Assembly: GCF_026427715.1 (NCBI RefSeq)
Contig: NZ_CP107558.1
Span: forward strand, 2,083,001-2,147,000
Length of the DNA: 64,000 bases
Source: Methylocystis sp. MJC1
GTDB lineage: Bacteria; Pseudomonadota; Alphaproteobacteria; Rhizobiales; Beijerinckiaceae
Reading direction: 5' to 3'
Part shown: positions 8,552-17,239 of the stretch, piece by piece
Numbering within the stretch: the stretch's first letter is position 1
How the letters are laid out: every line of letters begins with the position of its first letter
Notes under the pieces: model-generated
Seen by the model: the letters and a program-made list of their open reading frames with translations, nothing else
Told to the model about the DNA's origin: nothing
Database searches by the model: none
Made by a program: the position numbers and the translations under genes

Positions 8552-8626
8552 GTCATGGCCGGGCTTGTCCCGGCCATCCACGAAAGGCGTCCTGGCGTGG
8601 ATGGCCGGGACAAGCCCGGCCATGAC
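8552..8626. repeat. Palindromic repeat (family D)
   Basis: A nearly perfect inverted repeat of about 30 bp per arm begins GTCATGGCCGGGCTTGTCCC at 8552 and is mirrored to 8626. This element is widespread in Rhizobiales genomes. Open frames across it give the spurious peptide GLVPAIHARTPFVDGRDKPG, so the upstream extension of the cyclophilin frame was not accepted. Confidence 0.92.
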
Positions 8627-8645
8627 GCTGGAATTGTTTGCGACG

Positions 8646-9200
8646 TTAGCTCTCGTCGCCGGCGGCGCGCATCTTCACGATCTTGTCCGGGGCAACGACC
8701 ATGCCGTTGTTGGATTTGTCGCCTTTCTTGATCTTGTCGACGACGTCCATGCCCGAGATCACCTCGCCCCAGATCGTATATTTTCCCTGGAGCTGCGGCG
8801 CGTCGGCGTAGCAGATGAAGAATTGCGAATTGGCGGAATCCTTGTCGCCGGGCTGGCGGGCCATGGCGACCGTGCCGCGCTTGAAGGGCAGATCGCTGAA
8901 CTCGGCCTTGAGATCGGGATAACGCGAGCTGCCCATGCCCGTGCCCTCGGGGTCGCCGGCCTGCGCCATGAAGCCGTCGATCACGCGGTGGAAGACGATC
9001 CCGTCATAGAAGTGTTCCTTGGCGAGGCGCTTGATGCGCTCGACATGCTTGGGCGCCAGATCAGGCCGCAGCTTGATGGTGACGCGCCCGTCCTTGGTGT
9101 CGAGATAAAGAAGATCGTCTTCGGCGCGGGCGATCGAAGCGGTTCCCAGCGCGGCCGAAAAAGCCACGGTTGCAAGCAGCAGGCGGCGGGTGAGTTTCAT
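8646..9200 (-). CDS. ppiA: Peptidylprolyl isomerase, cyclophilin type (periplasmic)
   Basis: The 184-residue protein has a Sec signal peptide (MKLTRRLLLATVAFSAALGT, cleavage near ARA-EDD), so it acts in the periplasm. Cyclophilin core motifs are present: FHRVIDGFMAQAGDPEGTG, VAMAR, NSQFFICYAD and WGEVISGMDVVDKI. The mature part is clearly paralogous to the neighbouring cytoplasmic cyclophilin. It follows coaD by about 30 bp on the same strand and may share its operon. Confidence 0.95.
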   Translation of the reverse strand: MKLTRRLLLATVAFSAALGTASIARAEDDLLYLDTKDGRVTIKLRPDLAPKHVERIKRLAKEHFYDGIVFHRVIDGFMAQAGDPEGTGMGSSRYPDLKAEFSDLPFKRGTVAMARQPGDKDSANSQFFICYADAPQLQGKYTIWGEVISGMDVVDKIKKGDKSNNGMVVAPDKIVKMRAAGDES

Positions 9201-9230
9201 TCAAACAGTCTCCCTCTTGAGGCCTTGGTT

Positions 9231-9728
9231 TTATCCGCGCCTTGCAATGGCGCGTTTCAGGGCGTCGACGGAAGCGGCCGGCGCGAAGGCCGACACGTCG
9301 CCGCCGAGCGCCGCGATCTGGCGCACGAGGGTGCCGCTGATGTGGCGGAGCCCTGGCGAGGCCGGCAGGAAAACCGTGCGAATGCCGGGCGCGAGCGTCC
9401 CGTTCATCCCCGCCATCTGCATTTCATAGTCGAAATCCGAGCCGTCGCGCAATCCGCGCAGGATCGCGCCGGCGCCCTGCTCTTTCGCCGCATCGACCAC
9501 GAGGCCGTCGAAGCTTGCGACGGCAACCTTCTCGCCGAAACCCTCAAGGGCGGCGACCGTCCGGATCGTTTCGGCCCGCTCCTCGAAAGTGAGCCACGGC
9601 GTCTTGCCGGGGTGCACGCCGATGGCGACGACAACCTTGTCGAAAAGCGCGACGCCCTGGCGCAGAATGTCCAAATGACCATTGGTCAGCGGATCGAAAG
9701 TGCCGGAATAGAGTGCGATGCGGCTCAT
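9231..9728 (-). CDS. coaD: Pantetheine-phosphate adenylyltransferase
   Basis: This 165-residue protein is typical CoaD length. The nucleotidyltransferase motif [12 protein letters not shown] is at residues 8-19, and the family signature ISGTLVRQ is near 129. It adenylates 4'-phosphopantetheine to dephospho-CoA, the penultimate step of CoA synthesis. Its ATG overlaps the stop of the dihydroorotase-like gene by 4 bp (ATGA), indicating translational coupling. Confidence 0.97.
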   Translation of the reverse strand: MSRIALYSGTFDPLTNGHLDILRQGVALFDKVVVAIGVHPGKTPWLTFEERAETIRTVAALEGFGEKVAVASFDGLVVDAAKEQGAGAILRGLRDGSDFDYEMQMAGMNGTLAPGIRTVFLPASPGLRHISGTLVRQIAALGGDVSAFAPAASVDALKRAIARRG

Positions 9729-11044
9729 GAGGCGCGCTCGTAGACGATCTCGCCGGCCACCACAGTCACCTTCGGCGCGCCCTGTAACAGGGCGCCGTCG
9801 AAGGGCGTGTTGCGGCAGCGCGAATGGAGCTTTTCGGGATCGACGACGAAGGGCTCATCCGGATCGAAGCGGATGAGATCGGCCGGCGCGCCCTTTTGCA
9901 GACGGCCCTGCTCCAGTCCGAGGATTTCCGCCGGACGCGACGACATGGCGGCGAGGAGCTTGGGGAGCGAAATATCGCCGGAATGCACGAGCCTCAAGCC
10001 GGCGGCGAGCATGGTCTCCGTGCCGATGGCCCCGAACTCGGCTTCCGCAAAAGGCAGGCGCTTCATTTCCACGTCCTGCGGATCGTGGTCGGAGACGACG
10101 ACGTCGATCAGCCCCTCGGCAAGCGCGGCGACGAGCGCCTTGCGTTCGTCCTCGAGACGCAGCGGCGGGCGCAGCTTCAGGAAGGTCCGATAATCGCCAA
10201 TGTCGTTTTCATTGAGCGTGAGGTGGTTGATCGTCACGCCGCAAGTGACGGGAAGCCCCGCCGCCTTGGCGGCGCGTAGCGCGTCGAGCGACAGCGTCGT
10301 CGTGACGATGGCTGCGTGATAGCGCGCGCCAGTGAGCGCGACGAGCCGCAGATCGCGATCGAGCATGAGCGCCTCCGCTTCGCGCGGCACGCCCGCAAGC
10401 CCCAAGCGCAGGGCGAAATCGCCCTCATTCATCACGCCGCCCGCAAGGTCCGGGTCCTGCGGGAAATGCACCACCAGCGCGCCGAAGTCGCGCGCATAGC
10501 TCATGGCGCGGCGCATCACGAGGGCGTTTTTGACCGACCGCGCGCCATCGAAGAAGGCCACGGCGCCCGCCTGCTGAAGAAGCCCGAGCTCGGCGATCTC
10601 CTTGCCGTCGCGCCCCTTGGTGAGCGCCGCCATGGGCAGCACCCGCACGCGCCCCGTGTCGCGCGCGCGGCGCAGGACGAAATCGACGACCGCCGGGTCG
10701 TCGACCGCGGGAAAAGTGGCGCTTGTGGCGACAAGCGTCGTCACGCCGCCGGCTGCCGCGGAGAGCGTGGCGCTGGCGATGGTCTCGCGATGCTCGGCGC
10801 CGGGTTCGCCGACGAAGGCCTGCATATCAATGAGGCCAGGCGCGAGCACATCACCCGCGCAATCAATGACTCGGGCGCCGTCGACGGCGCTTTGCGCGCT
10901 CAGCCCCGGTCCAAGATCGGCGATGCGCCCATCCACGACGAGCAGCCCGCCGCGCGTCTCGCTCCCCGTGGCGGGGTCGATCAAGCGGGCGTTGACGAAA
11001 AGGAGCGGCGCGGAAGGCCGAGGCGACGGCTGATGAGGCGACAT
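9725..11044 (-). CDS. Dihydroorotase-like protein, probably non-catalytic (PyrX type)
   Basis: The 439-residue amidohydrolase-fold protein is collinear with class I dihydroorotases (GLIDM...[16 protein letters not shown] near 310, TETML). Active enzymes have HxH after GLID[LM]; here the motif reads [13 protein letters not shown], with Gln75 and Phe77 in place of both His ligands. The usual carbamoyl-lysine and following His region is also altered. In some bacteria an inactive homologue (PyrX) partners aspartate carbamoyltransferase PyrB. A pyrB gene is not in the window on this side. The fold assignment is secure; lack of activity is inference. Confidence 0.85.
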   Translation of the reverse strand: MSPHQPSPRPSAPLLFVNARLIDPATGSETRGGLLVVDGRIADLGPGLSAQSAVDGARVIDCAGDVLAPGLIDMQAFVGEPGAEHRETIASATLSAAAGGVTTLVATSATFPAVDDPAVVDFVLRRARDTGRVRVLPMAALTKGRDGKEIAELGLLQQAGAVAFFDGARSVKNALVMRRAMSYARDFGALVVHFPQDPDLAGGVMNEGDFALRLGLAGVPREAEALMLDRDLRLVALTGARYHAAIVTTTLSLDALRAAKAAGLPVTCGVTINHLTLNENDIGDYRTFLKLRPPLRLEDERKALVAALAEGLIDVVVSDHDPQDVEMKRLPFAEAEFGAIGTETMLAAGLRLVHSGDISLPKLLAAMSSRPAEILGLEQGRLQKGAPADLIRFDPDEPFVVDPEKLHSRCRNTPFDGALLQGAPKVTVVAGEIVYERAS

Positions 11045-11413
11045 GGCGCCTGATTAGGGCATTTTGCCGAGGTTGGGAATGCGCAGAGGCGATGAATGTC
11101 CCGCGGCGGCATTGGCGATCGCAAGCCAGCGCAAGGCCCGGCCACATCCCTTCACTTTGATAAGACCACCGCTTGTCTTGAAACCAGCTAGTATAAATCT
11201 GATGGATCCAAATAGATTGCCCATTTGTTTGCGCGTCTGTGGTCCTTTTGCTTGGAAGATTTCTCGCTCAACCTGCAGGCGTCAACGAGACGGCGTTCCC
11301 CCTGTTGCCTTGTTGGCGAGCGACGGCCGGCCTCTCGCGAGGCCTTGGGAGCCGGCCGTCGTTCCCTCGTCGACAGGCGGAATTCGCAAACAACGAACTA
11401 AAGGGAGCGAAAC
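11045..11413. other. Intergenic leader region
   Basis: No convincing gene is present. A TATAAA box-like sequence lies at 11192-11197, and a strongly structured inverted repeat at 11321-11361. The region separates the divergent dihydroorotase-like gene and the small membrane-protein gene, so it probably holds the promoter and 5' leader of the latter. Confidence 0.5.
11321..11361 (+). promoter_or_regulatory. Structured leader hairpin upstream of the small membrane protein
   Basis: A perfect 11-bp stem (CGACGGCCGGC / GCCGGCCGTCG) encloses an alternative hairpin GGCCTC-TCGC-GAGGCC. It ends 52 bases before the ATG at 11414. The lack of a U-run argues against a simple terminator. mRNA stabilisation or attenuation is possible. 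Confidence 0.5.
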
Positions 11414-11578
11414 ATGGCTGTTAACGTCCATAGCGGCGAAGTCGGGAAAGTCCTGATCTACATCGCCGGATTTGTAGCCTTCGTCATTGTCGCGATGACC
11501 TGGGTCCCCGCGTGGATCTCACCCGACTCGGCGAATATCACGGGCAACACGGGCTCGACCGCGCGCATGGTGCAATAG
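11414..11578 (+). CDS. Small single-span membrane protein, unrecognised
   Basis: This 54-residue protein has one transmembrane helix (about 13-32, VLIYIAGFVAFVIVAMTWVP), a short N-terminus and a Ser/Thr/Asn-rich tail. AAGGGAG lies 6-12 bases before the ATG. It is flanked by a structured leader and a 12-bp terminator hairpin, so it looks like a discrete, monocistronic and probably well-expressed gene. It does not match the small cytochrome oxidase subunit IV or light-harvesting peptides that I know. A small subunit of a membrane complex is possible. Confidence 0.7.
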   Translation: MAVNVHSGEVGKVLIYIAGFVAFVIVAMTWVPAWISPDSANITGNTGSTARMVQ

Positions 11579-11589
11579 GCGCGCAAAAA

Positions 11590-11623
11590 GGGCGTTCCAG
11601 GAACCGATCCGCCTGGAACGCCC
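11590..11623. terminator. Hairpin between convergent genes
   Basis: A 12-bp perfect stem GGGCGTTCCAGG / CCTGGAACGCCC with a 10-base loop follows the small membrane-protein stop. The RNA-ligase gene converges from the other side, so it may serve both. The U-tract is weak. Confidence 0.7.
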
Positions 11624-11644
11624 ATTTCATCCGCTAAAGCGGGC

Positions 11645-12214
11645 CTACAACCCCACAGTTCCAGTCAGCGCCGGCCGCGCCTCATAGAGCGGATACTCCG
11701 CCTCGACGATATAGGGCCCGCCGCCCACCGAATCCCGCGACGAGTAAAGCACAAAGCGGTCGGCCGTGAACCGCAGCGGCGGGAAATAGCCGCGCGCCCC
11801 GAGATAGGCCGCAACGGACGCCGAATTCGACCCACGCAGCCGCGCGAGCGTCACATGCGGCGAATACTTGCGCGGCTCCGGCGGCGCGCCGAGGCGCCGC
11901 ATCAGCCTCTCCTGCTCGGCCTGCATCTCAATCAGCGCCGGATCCGGCCGCACGCGCGCTACGATGGCGCGCGGCTTGTCGCCGCCGAAAGAGGCGAGCT
12001 GATCGATGGTCACCTCGACTTCGGGACGCTGGATAAAGGCGAGCGCATTCGCCGCATCATGGGCGAAGCGGTCGTCGACGTCGCCCAGGAAGCGCAGCGT
12101 GATGTGGTAGTTCTCGACGTCGATCCAGCGCCCGCCGGCGACGCCCCCGCGCAGTCGCGAAAGGCTGTCCGCGATATGGGGAGGAACTTCCAGGGCCGTG
12201 AAAAGTCTAGGCAT
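11645..12214 (-). CDS. thpR: RNA 2',3'-cyclic phosphodiesterase / 2'-5' RNA ligase
   Basis: The 189-residue protein has the two HxTx catalytic motifs of the 2H phosphoesterase family: HITLRFLG (about 45) and HVTLARL (about 126). ThpR enzymes hydrolyse 2',3'-cyclic phosphodiester RNA ends and can ligate 2'-5' in vitro. The ATG at 12214 (MPRLFTALEVP) is preceded by GAGGAGGAG at the correct spacing; an upstream in-frame ATG adds nine residues unlike the family. It lies 33 bp after the esterase gene in the same direction. Confidence 0.93.
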   Translation of the reverse strand: MPRLFTALEVPPHIADSLSRLRGGVAGGRWIDVENYHITLRFLGDVDDRFAHDAANALAFIQRPEVEVTIDQLASFGGDKPRAIVARVRPDPALIEMQAEQERLMRRLGAPPEPRKYSPHVTLARLRGSNSASVAAYLGARGYFPPLRFTADRFVLYSSRDSVGGGPYIVEAEYPLYEARPALTGTVGL

Positions 12215-12247
12215 GTGCTCCTCCTCGATGCTGTTGAACATCCCGCG

Positions 12248-12952
12248 CTATTGCGCGCGCGACTGCGGCTTCGCGTCAGGCGGCGCGAGAACCTTTTCGA
12301 CGTAAGGGGCTATTTTCGTGACGACCTTGGCGACGCCCGACGGATTGGGATGAAGGCCGTCGCCAAGCAGCAACTTCGGCTCGCCCCAAACGCCTTCCAT
12401 GAAAAACGGAACCATCGTCACTCCATATTTGGCGGCGAGGTCGGGATAGATCGAATCAAATTCCTGGCGGTAAGCTTGCCCCCAATTGTTGCTCGAGACC
12501 ATGGCGGCCAAGATGACAGTGACGCCTTTCGACTGAAAACTTTCGATCATCTTCGAAAGATTGGCCCGGGCCCCCTTGGGGGAGGAGCCGCGCAGCATGT
12601 CATTGGCGCCAAGCTCCAGGATTGCGACGTCAACGTGGCCGTCGGAGAGCGTATAGTCGAGGCGCGCGAGGCCGGTGGCGGTCGTGTCGCCGGAAACGCC
12701 GGCGTTGACCACATCGACGTCGTAGCCGTCCGCCTGAAGACGCTTTTTCAGCTGCGCGGGCAGCGAATCCCCCGCCGGGAGCCCCAATCCGGCCGTCAGG
12801 CTGTCGCCGAAAGCCAGAACGCGTTTTTGCGCCGCCTCGGCGCCGCCCGAAAACAATGCCATGGAAATGCTCAAGATTTGGAGCCAGCGCCCGAAGAGGC
12901 GATATAGGGGCGAAGCAAAAGCAAAATGCGTCTGAAGCGGCGCGTCGTTCAA
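12248..12952 (-). CDS. tesA: Arylesterase / acyl-CoA thioesterase I-like SGNH hydrolase
   Basis: SGNH hydrolase with the GDSLTAGLGLPAGDS block I, the GANDMLRG block III, and D-x-x-H near the end (GDGLHPN). TesA-type enzymes act in the periplasm on acyl esters. I chose TTG at 12952 because GGAGAG lies 7 bases upstream. This start also supplies a signal peptide (about residues 12-37, ending GGAEA) that the ATG at 12862 would cut short. The start is only 13 bp from the divergent ABC gene start. The trio tesA / ABC ATPase / FtsX-like permease is the arrangement of E. coli tesA-ybbA-ybbP. Confidence 0.88.
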   Translation of the reverse strand: MNDAPLQTHFAFASPLYRLFGRWLQILSISMALFSGGAEAAQKRVLAFGDSLTAGLGLPAGDSLPAQLKKRLQADGYDVDVVNAGVSGDTTATGLARLDYTLSDGHVDVAILELGANDMLRGSSPKGARANLSKMIESFQSKGVTVILAAMVSSNNWGQAYRQEFDSIYPDLAAKYGVTMVPFFMEGVWGEPKLLLGDGLHPNPSGVAKVVTKIAPYVEKVLAPPDAKPQSRAQ

Positions 12953-12965
12953 GGATCGTCTCTCC

Positions 12966-13643
12966 GTGAAACCAGTGATCGAACTCGCGGACGTCCAACT
13001 AACGCTGGGCGAAGGCGCCGCGCGGGTCCATGTCCTGAAGGGCGTCAGCTTGAGCATAGCCCATGGCGAGACGGTTAGTCTCCTGGGACCTTCCGGTTCG
13101 GGAAAATCCACTCTGCTCATGACCCTCGCCGGGCTGGAGCGGCCTGACTCGGGCGTCGTCAGGATCAACGGGAACGACCTCGGCGTGCTCTCGGAAGACG
13201 CGCTGGCGCGCTTCCGTGGTCAAAAGATAGGGGTCGTCTTCCAGTCTTTCCAGCTGATTCCGACCATGACGGCGCTCGAGAACGTCGCTGTGCCCCTGGA
13301 GCTTGCGGGCAAGCCCGACGCCTTTGCCGTCGCCGAGGCGGAGCTCGCCGCAGTCGGGCTCGGCCATCGCCTCTCCCACTACCCGACCCAGCTTTCCGGC
13401 GGCGAGCAGCAGCGTGTCGCGCTTGCCCGCGCGCTCGCTCCCGAGCCGCTGATCCTCGCGGCCGACGAGCCGACCGGCAATCTGGACTCCGAGACCGGCG
13501 CTTCCGTCATCGACCTCATCTTCGCCCAGCAGAAGCGCCGGGGCGCGACGCTGGTGCTCGTCACACATGACGCGAACCTCGCGGCGCGCTGCGGACGTCG
13601 TGTGCGGCTGCGCTCGGGGCGCGTCGAGGCGGACGAAAGCTGA
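12966..13643 (+). CDS. ybbA: ABC transporter ATP-binding protein (YbbA/LolD type)
   Basis: The 225-residue protein begins at a GTG. Walker A GPSGSGKST is at 41-49, the signature LSGGEQQRVALARAL at about 143-157, Walker B LILAADEPTGNLD follows, and the switch His is in LVTHD. The MacB/LolD subfamily couples ATP hydrolysis to mechanotransmission or lipid extraction rather than classical import. Its stop overlaps the permease start (TGATG), and the esterase is divergent. The joint function of this conserved trio is not established; lipid or esterase-product handling is the usual suggestion. Confidence 0.95.
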   Translation: MKPVIELADVQLTLGEGAARVHVLKGVSLSIAHGETVSLLGPSGSGKSTLLMTLAGLERPDSGVVRINGNDLGVLSEDALARFRGQKIGVVFQSFQLIPTMTALENVAVPLELAGKPDAFAVAEAELAAVGLGHRLSHYPTQLSGGEQQRVALARALAPEPLILAADEPTGNLDSETGASVIDLIFAQQKRRGATLVLVTHDANLAARCGRRVRLRSGRVEADES

Positions 13644-16201
13644 TGGCGGACACGCGCTTTCGCTCTCTCCCCTTCGGGTTGCGCTTCGCGCTGCGCGATC
13701 TCCTCGGCGATCCGCGCGGCTTTTCGATCTTTATCGCCTGCATCGTCATCGGCGTCGCCGCGATCTCGGGCGTCTCGGGCCTGTCGCGTTCGCTCTCTCA
13801 GGGCCTCGCTCGAGAGGGCCGCACAATTCTCGGCGGCGACGCGTCGTACAGCGTCGTCGCGCGGGAGCTGACGCCCGAACAGCGCGCGTTTTTCGAAGCG
13901 CGCGGGCGCCTCTCGGAAATTTCGCTGATGCGCGCCATGGCCCGGCGCGACGACGGCGAGGCGGCGATGATCGAGATCAAAGCCGTCGACCCTGCGACCT
14001 ATCCCGCCTTCGGCGCGGTCGCGCTCGATCCCGCCCTTCCGCTCGCCGACGCGCTGGCGGAGAAAGACGGCGTCGATGGAATAGCCGTCGAGCCGCTCCT
14101 GCTGGCGCGGCTCGACGTGAAGCTCGGCGATACGCTGCTGATCGGCAACAGTCGCGTGCAATTGCGCGCGACGCTGATCAGCGAGCCCGACAAGCTCGCC
14201 GGCGGCGTCGGCTTCGGCCCGCGCGTGATGATGACTCGCAAAGCGCTTGTCGCCGCGGGGCTGGTGTCGCCAGGCTCAGTCGTGCGCAACGCCACGCGCA
14301 TTACGCTCAACGGAAACGCCAGCGACGAGCAGGTGAAAGCTTTCGCCAAATCCGCCGACGCCGCTTTCCCGCAGGCTGGCTGGGATCTGCGTACGCGCGA
14401 CGCGGTCTCCCCCCAATTTTCGCGCAACCTCGATCGTTTCACCCAATTGCTGACATTGGTCGCGCTGACGGCGCTGGTCGCGGGCGGCGCCGGCGTCGCC
14501 AACGCCGTGCAGGGATTCGTCGAGCGCAAGCGCATGCAATTCGCCGTGCTGAAGGGCTTGGGCGCGACGGGCTCGCATGTCTTCGTCATTGCGCTTGCGC
14601 AGGTCCTGGCTGCGGCGGCTTTCGCGATCCTGCTCGGCCTCGCCGTGGGCGCCGTTATTCCAGTGGCCGCGGCGGAGACATTGAAGCAGCTTGCCGAGCT
14701 TCCCGTATCGGCCTCTCTCGATCTGCGCGGCGCGTCTTTCGGCGCGCTCTATGGACTGCTCGTGACGCTGATCTTCGCGCTCGTTCCGCTGGGACGCGCG
14801 CATGAAGTCCCGGTCGCGGCGCTGCTGCGCGACGACACGCGCAGCATAAAGCTCACGCGCTACCGCGCCGGCGCCTGGGCTGCGGCGGCGCTGCTCGCCG
14901 CGCTGATCATTCTCTCCTCTTCCGACCTCAAGCTCGGGCTCGCTTATGTGGGCGCCGCCGCTCTCGCCTTCGGGGCGTTGCGTGGAGCGGCCCGGCTCAC
15001 CATGCATGCAGCCCGCGCCCTGCCCCGTCCGCGCGACGCGCGTTTGCGCTTCGCCCTCGCCAATATCTGGCGGCCAAAGAGCCTCACGCCCGCGCTCGTC
15101 GTCTCGATCGGCCTGACCCAGACCTTGCTCATCGCCCTCGCTCTCGTGGAAGGCTCCATCCACAATGAGCTCGCGCGCGCCGACGCCGGGGAAATCCCGA
15201 ACTTTTACTTTGTCGACGCTCCGAAAGCGGAAGCGCCGGCCTTTGCCGCCTTTCTGGCCGAGCAGGTCCCCAGCGCCAAGATCGAGCATGTGCCCATGAT
15301 GCGTGGGCGCATCGTCGAGGTGAAGGGCGTTCCCGTCGAGAAGATCAGCGTCGCCGATGACGCGAAATGGGCGCTCGACGGCGATCGCGGCGTGACGTTC
15401 TCGACCGACGTGCCAGCAAACTCCCGTCTGGCCGCGGGCGAATGGTGGCCGGCGGATTATAACGGCCCGCCGCTAGTCTCGCTGGAGGAGCGTGTCGCAG
15501 AGGGGCTGGGGCTTTCGCTGGGCGACGAGATCAAGGTGAATGTGTTGGGCCGCGAGACGGTCGCGAAGATAACCAGCCTGCGCAAGGTCGACTGGCGAAG
15601 CTTCGGCATCAATTTCGTGATGGTGTTTTCGCCGAACACCTTCGCGGCCGCGCCCTACACGCAGCTTTTCACCATCTCCTATGGCGCCCCGACCGTCGCC
15701 GCGCGCGACGCGATAGACGCGCGCCTCGCGCGCGAGGCCGCGAAGCGCTTCCCGATGATCGTGTCGGTGCGGGTCAAGGACGCATTGCAGGCGGTCGACA
15801 AAATCGCCGGGCAATTGGCGCTCGCCGCCCGGGCAGCGGCCGGGCTCGCCATCGTCACCGCCATTCTCGCCCTCGCCAGCGCCGTGGCGAGCGGCCAGCG
15901 GGCGCGGCTGCATGACGCCGTGGTGCTGAAGACTTTGGGCGCGACGCGCGGGTGGCTCGCAACGGCCTATGCGCTGGAATTCGGCCTTGTGGGCCTCGTC
16001 GCCTCGCTGATTGCGCTCTTGGCGGGCGCGGGCGCGGCCTTCGCCATGACGACGATGCTGATGAAGATCGACTTCGTTTTCCCGGTGGGCGCCGTGGTGA
16101 CGATAACCGCGGCGGCGCTCGCGGTTACGATCGCGCTCGGCCTTGCGGGTACCTGGCGCGTTCTGTCGCGTCGTCCGGGACCGGAGCTGCGGGAGTTGTG
16201 A
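13643..16201 (+). CDS. ybbP: FtsX-like ABC transporter permease (YbbP type)
   Basis: This 852-residue integral membrane protein has two FtsX domains. The first membrane helix (about 31-50, FSIFIACIVIGVAAISGVSG) is followed by a large periplasmic region. Three helices then lie around 265-385, a second periplasmic region runs to about 700, and the last three helices span about 725-835. The C-terminal HDAVVLKTLGATRG motif is the classic FtsX coupling segment. It is co-translated with the ATPase upstream and is of normal YbbP length. Confidence 0.95.
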   Translation: MADTRFRSLPFGLRFALRDLLGDPRGFSIFIACIVIGVAAISGVSGLSRSLSQGLAREGRTILGGDASYSVVARELTPEQRAFFEARGRLSEISLMRAMARRDDGEAAMIEIKAVDPATYPAFGAVALDPALPLADALAEKDGVDGIAVEPLLLARLDVKLGDTLLIGNSRVQLRATLISEPDKLAGGVGFGPRVMMTRKALVAAGLVSPGSVVRNATRITLNGNASDEQVKAFAKSADAAFPQAGWDLRTRDAVSPQFSRNLDRFTQLLTLVALTALVAGGAGVANAVQGFVERKRMQFAVLKGLGATGSHVFVIALAQVLAAAAFAILLGLAVGAVIPVAAAETLKQLAELPVSASLDLRGASFGALYGLLVTLIFALVPLGRAHEVPVAALLRDDTRSIKLTRYRAGAWAAAALLAALIILSSSDLKLGLAYVGAAALAFGALRGAARLTMHAARALPRPRDARLRFALANIWRPKSLTPALVVSIGLTQTLLIALALVEGSIHNELARADAGEIPNFYFVDAPKAEAPAFAAFLAEQVPSAKIEHVPMMRGRIVEVKGVPVEKISVADDAKWALDGDRGVTFSTDVPANSRLAAGEWWPADYNGPPLVSLEERVAEGLGLSLGDEIKVNVLGRETVAKITSLRKVDWRSFGINFVMVFSPNTFAAAPYTQLFTISYGAPTVAARDAIDARLAREAAKRFPMIVSVRVKDALQAVDKIAGQLALAARAAAGLAIVTAILALASAVASGQRARLHDAVVLKTLGATRGWLATAYALEFGLVGLVASLIALLAGAGAAFAMTTMLMKIDFVFPVGAVVTITAAALAVTIALGLAGTWRVLSRRPGPELREL

Positions 16202-16204
16202 GCC

Positions 16205-16771
16205 TCAGGCGTCGACGAGCCGGAAAGCAAAATCCGGGACGGCGGCGCTGCAGAGAACCTCTTCCGCGCCCTTGCGGGTCACGCTGCCCCAGCCCGTTTC
16301 GCTCGGGCCAAGATGAACGAAGGCCACGCGCTCATTGGCGTCGACCACCCAGTATTCGCGCACGCCATGGCGCGCGTAGAGTTTTGCTTTGAGATCGAGA
16401 TCATAGGCGAGGCTCGTGGCCGCAACCTCGATAGCGAGCAAAATATCGGAGCCGCGAACGTCCTGGGTCCGGAGTCGCTTCGAATAGACCGCGATGTCCG
16501 GTTCGACGAAAGTGCTCGGAGACAAGAAGAAGGAACTTTCGAAGCCGATCCTCAGAGTGTCCGGGCAGGCTTTGGAAAGCGCCATGCCGAGTTCTGATTT
16601 AATCAGCTCATGAGCGGAATACTTCGGTCCCTTGGGGACAATTTCCCCCTCGATCAGCTCGAAATTTTCTTCTTCGGAAATGATGCCGGCGTCCTGCATG
16701 GCGATAATCTCGTCGACCGTGAAGGCGCGGCGGTAATATCCTTCGGCGGCTTTGGTCATAGCGGACGGCAT
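16205..16771 (-). CDS. Uma2 family (DUF820) putative nuclease
   Basis: The 188-residue protein shows the Uma2 PD-(D/E)xK-like core: FVEPDIAVYSKR (about 95-106), then LLAIEVAATSLAYDLDLKAK (about 117-136) and REYWVVD. The EPD...E-x-A pattern supplies the acidic residues of the nuclease fold. The cellular role of the family is unknown, although copies are numerous in some bacteria. It converges on ybbP with 3 bp between stops. An ATG four codons further in (16759) is an alternative start. Confidence 0.9.
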   Translation of the reverse strand: MPSAMTKAAEGYYRRAFTVDEIIAMQDAGIISEEENFELIEGEIVPKGPKYSAHELIKSELGMALSKACPDTLRIGFESSFFLSPSTFVEPDIAVYSKRLRTQDVRGSDILLAIEVAATSLAYDLDLKAKLYARHGVREYWVVDANERVAFVHLGPSETGWGSVTRKGAEEVLCSAAVPDFAFRLVDA

Positions 16772-16837
16772 GAAGCGACGGCTCCTCGGGCGCAGCCTAT
16801 CATAAGACGCGCAGCGCCGCGAGGAGCCGTGGCCGCC

Positions 16838-17239
16838 TCAACTTTGCGGCCGCATATCCTCAAAAACCGGCGCCGGGTCCGCGACGGCGCGCACGACGAA
16901 ATCTAGCTTTCCTTCCACAATATCGCCATCGGCGGATAGCACCCGATAGGAAATCTTATATGGCCCTGGCCTCAGCATCGGAGCCGGGAGAATCATCTCC
17001 CGCGAGGCCTCTGGCTGCGTTGTCTCGGCAATCACAGCGCCGTTGTTGTCCGTCAGCTTCACGACGGAGAAATGAGCATCCGCGGTTCCTGAGAAGGTCA
17101 GCCTGATCCGCGACAACGGATGCATGACCTCCTGCCTCTTCGTGGGAACCGAGTCGACAAGATAAGCGTGAGCCAGGGCCGGAACCTGCGCTGCGGCCAA
17201 GGCGAACGCTGCAACGGCGATCGTCTGAGGCAGCATCAT
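16838..17239 (-). CDS. copC: CopC-domain copper-binding/resistance protein
   Basis: The 133-residue protein has a Sec signal (MMLPQTIAVAAFALAAAQVP), cleaved near ALA to leave the N-terminal His of HAYLVDSVPT. That His is a Cu(II) ligand in CopC proteins. The YobA/CopC fold continues through LSRIRLTFSGTADAHFSVVK and RPGPYKISYRVLSADGDIVEG, with the conserved second His/Asp region. The ATG at 17239 has AGGAG at good spacing. The usual partner CopD is not adjacent. Periplasmic copper handling is consistent with a methanotroph but does not prove one. Confidence 0.9.
   Translation of the reverse strand: MMLPQTIAVAAFALAAAQVPALAHAYLVDSVPTKRQEVMHPLSRIRLTFSGTADAHFSVVKLTDNNGAVIAETTQPEASREMILPAPMLRPGPYKISYRVLSADGDIVEGKLDFVVRAVADPAPVFEDMRPQS

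Noticed and set aside
8509..8623. N-terminal extension of the cyclophilin reading GLVPAIHARTPFVDGRDKPG
   Set aside because: This is the translated palindromic family D repeat, a well-known source of spurious N-termini in Rhizobiales annotations.
13567..14805. 412-codon Arg/Ala-rich frame overlapping the FtsX-like permease
   Set aside because: A frame-shifted shadow of the permease with heavily biased composition.
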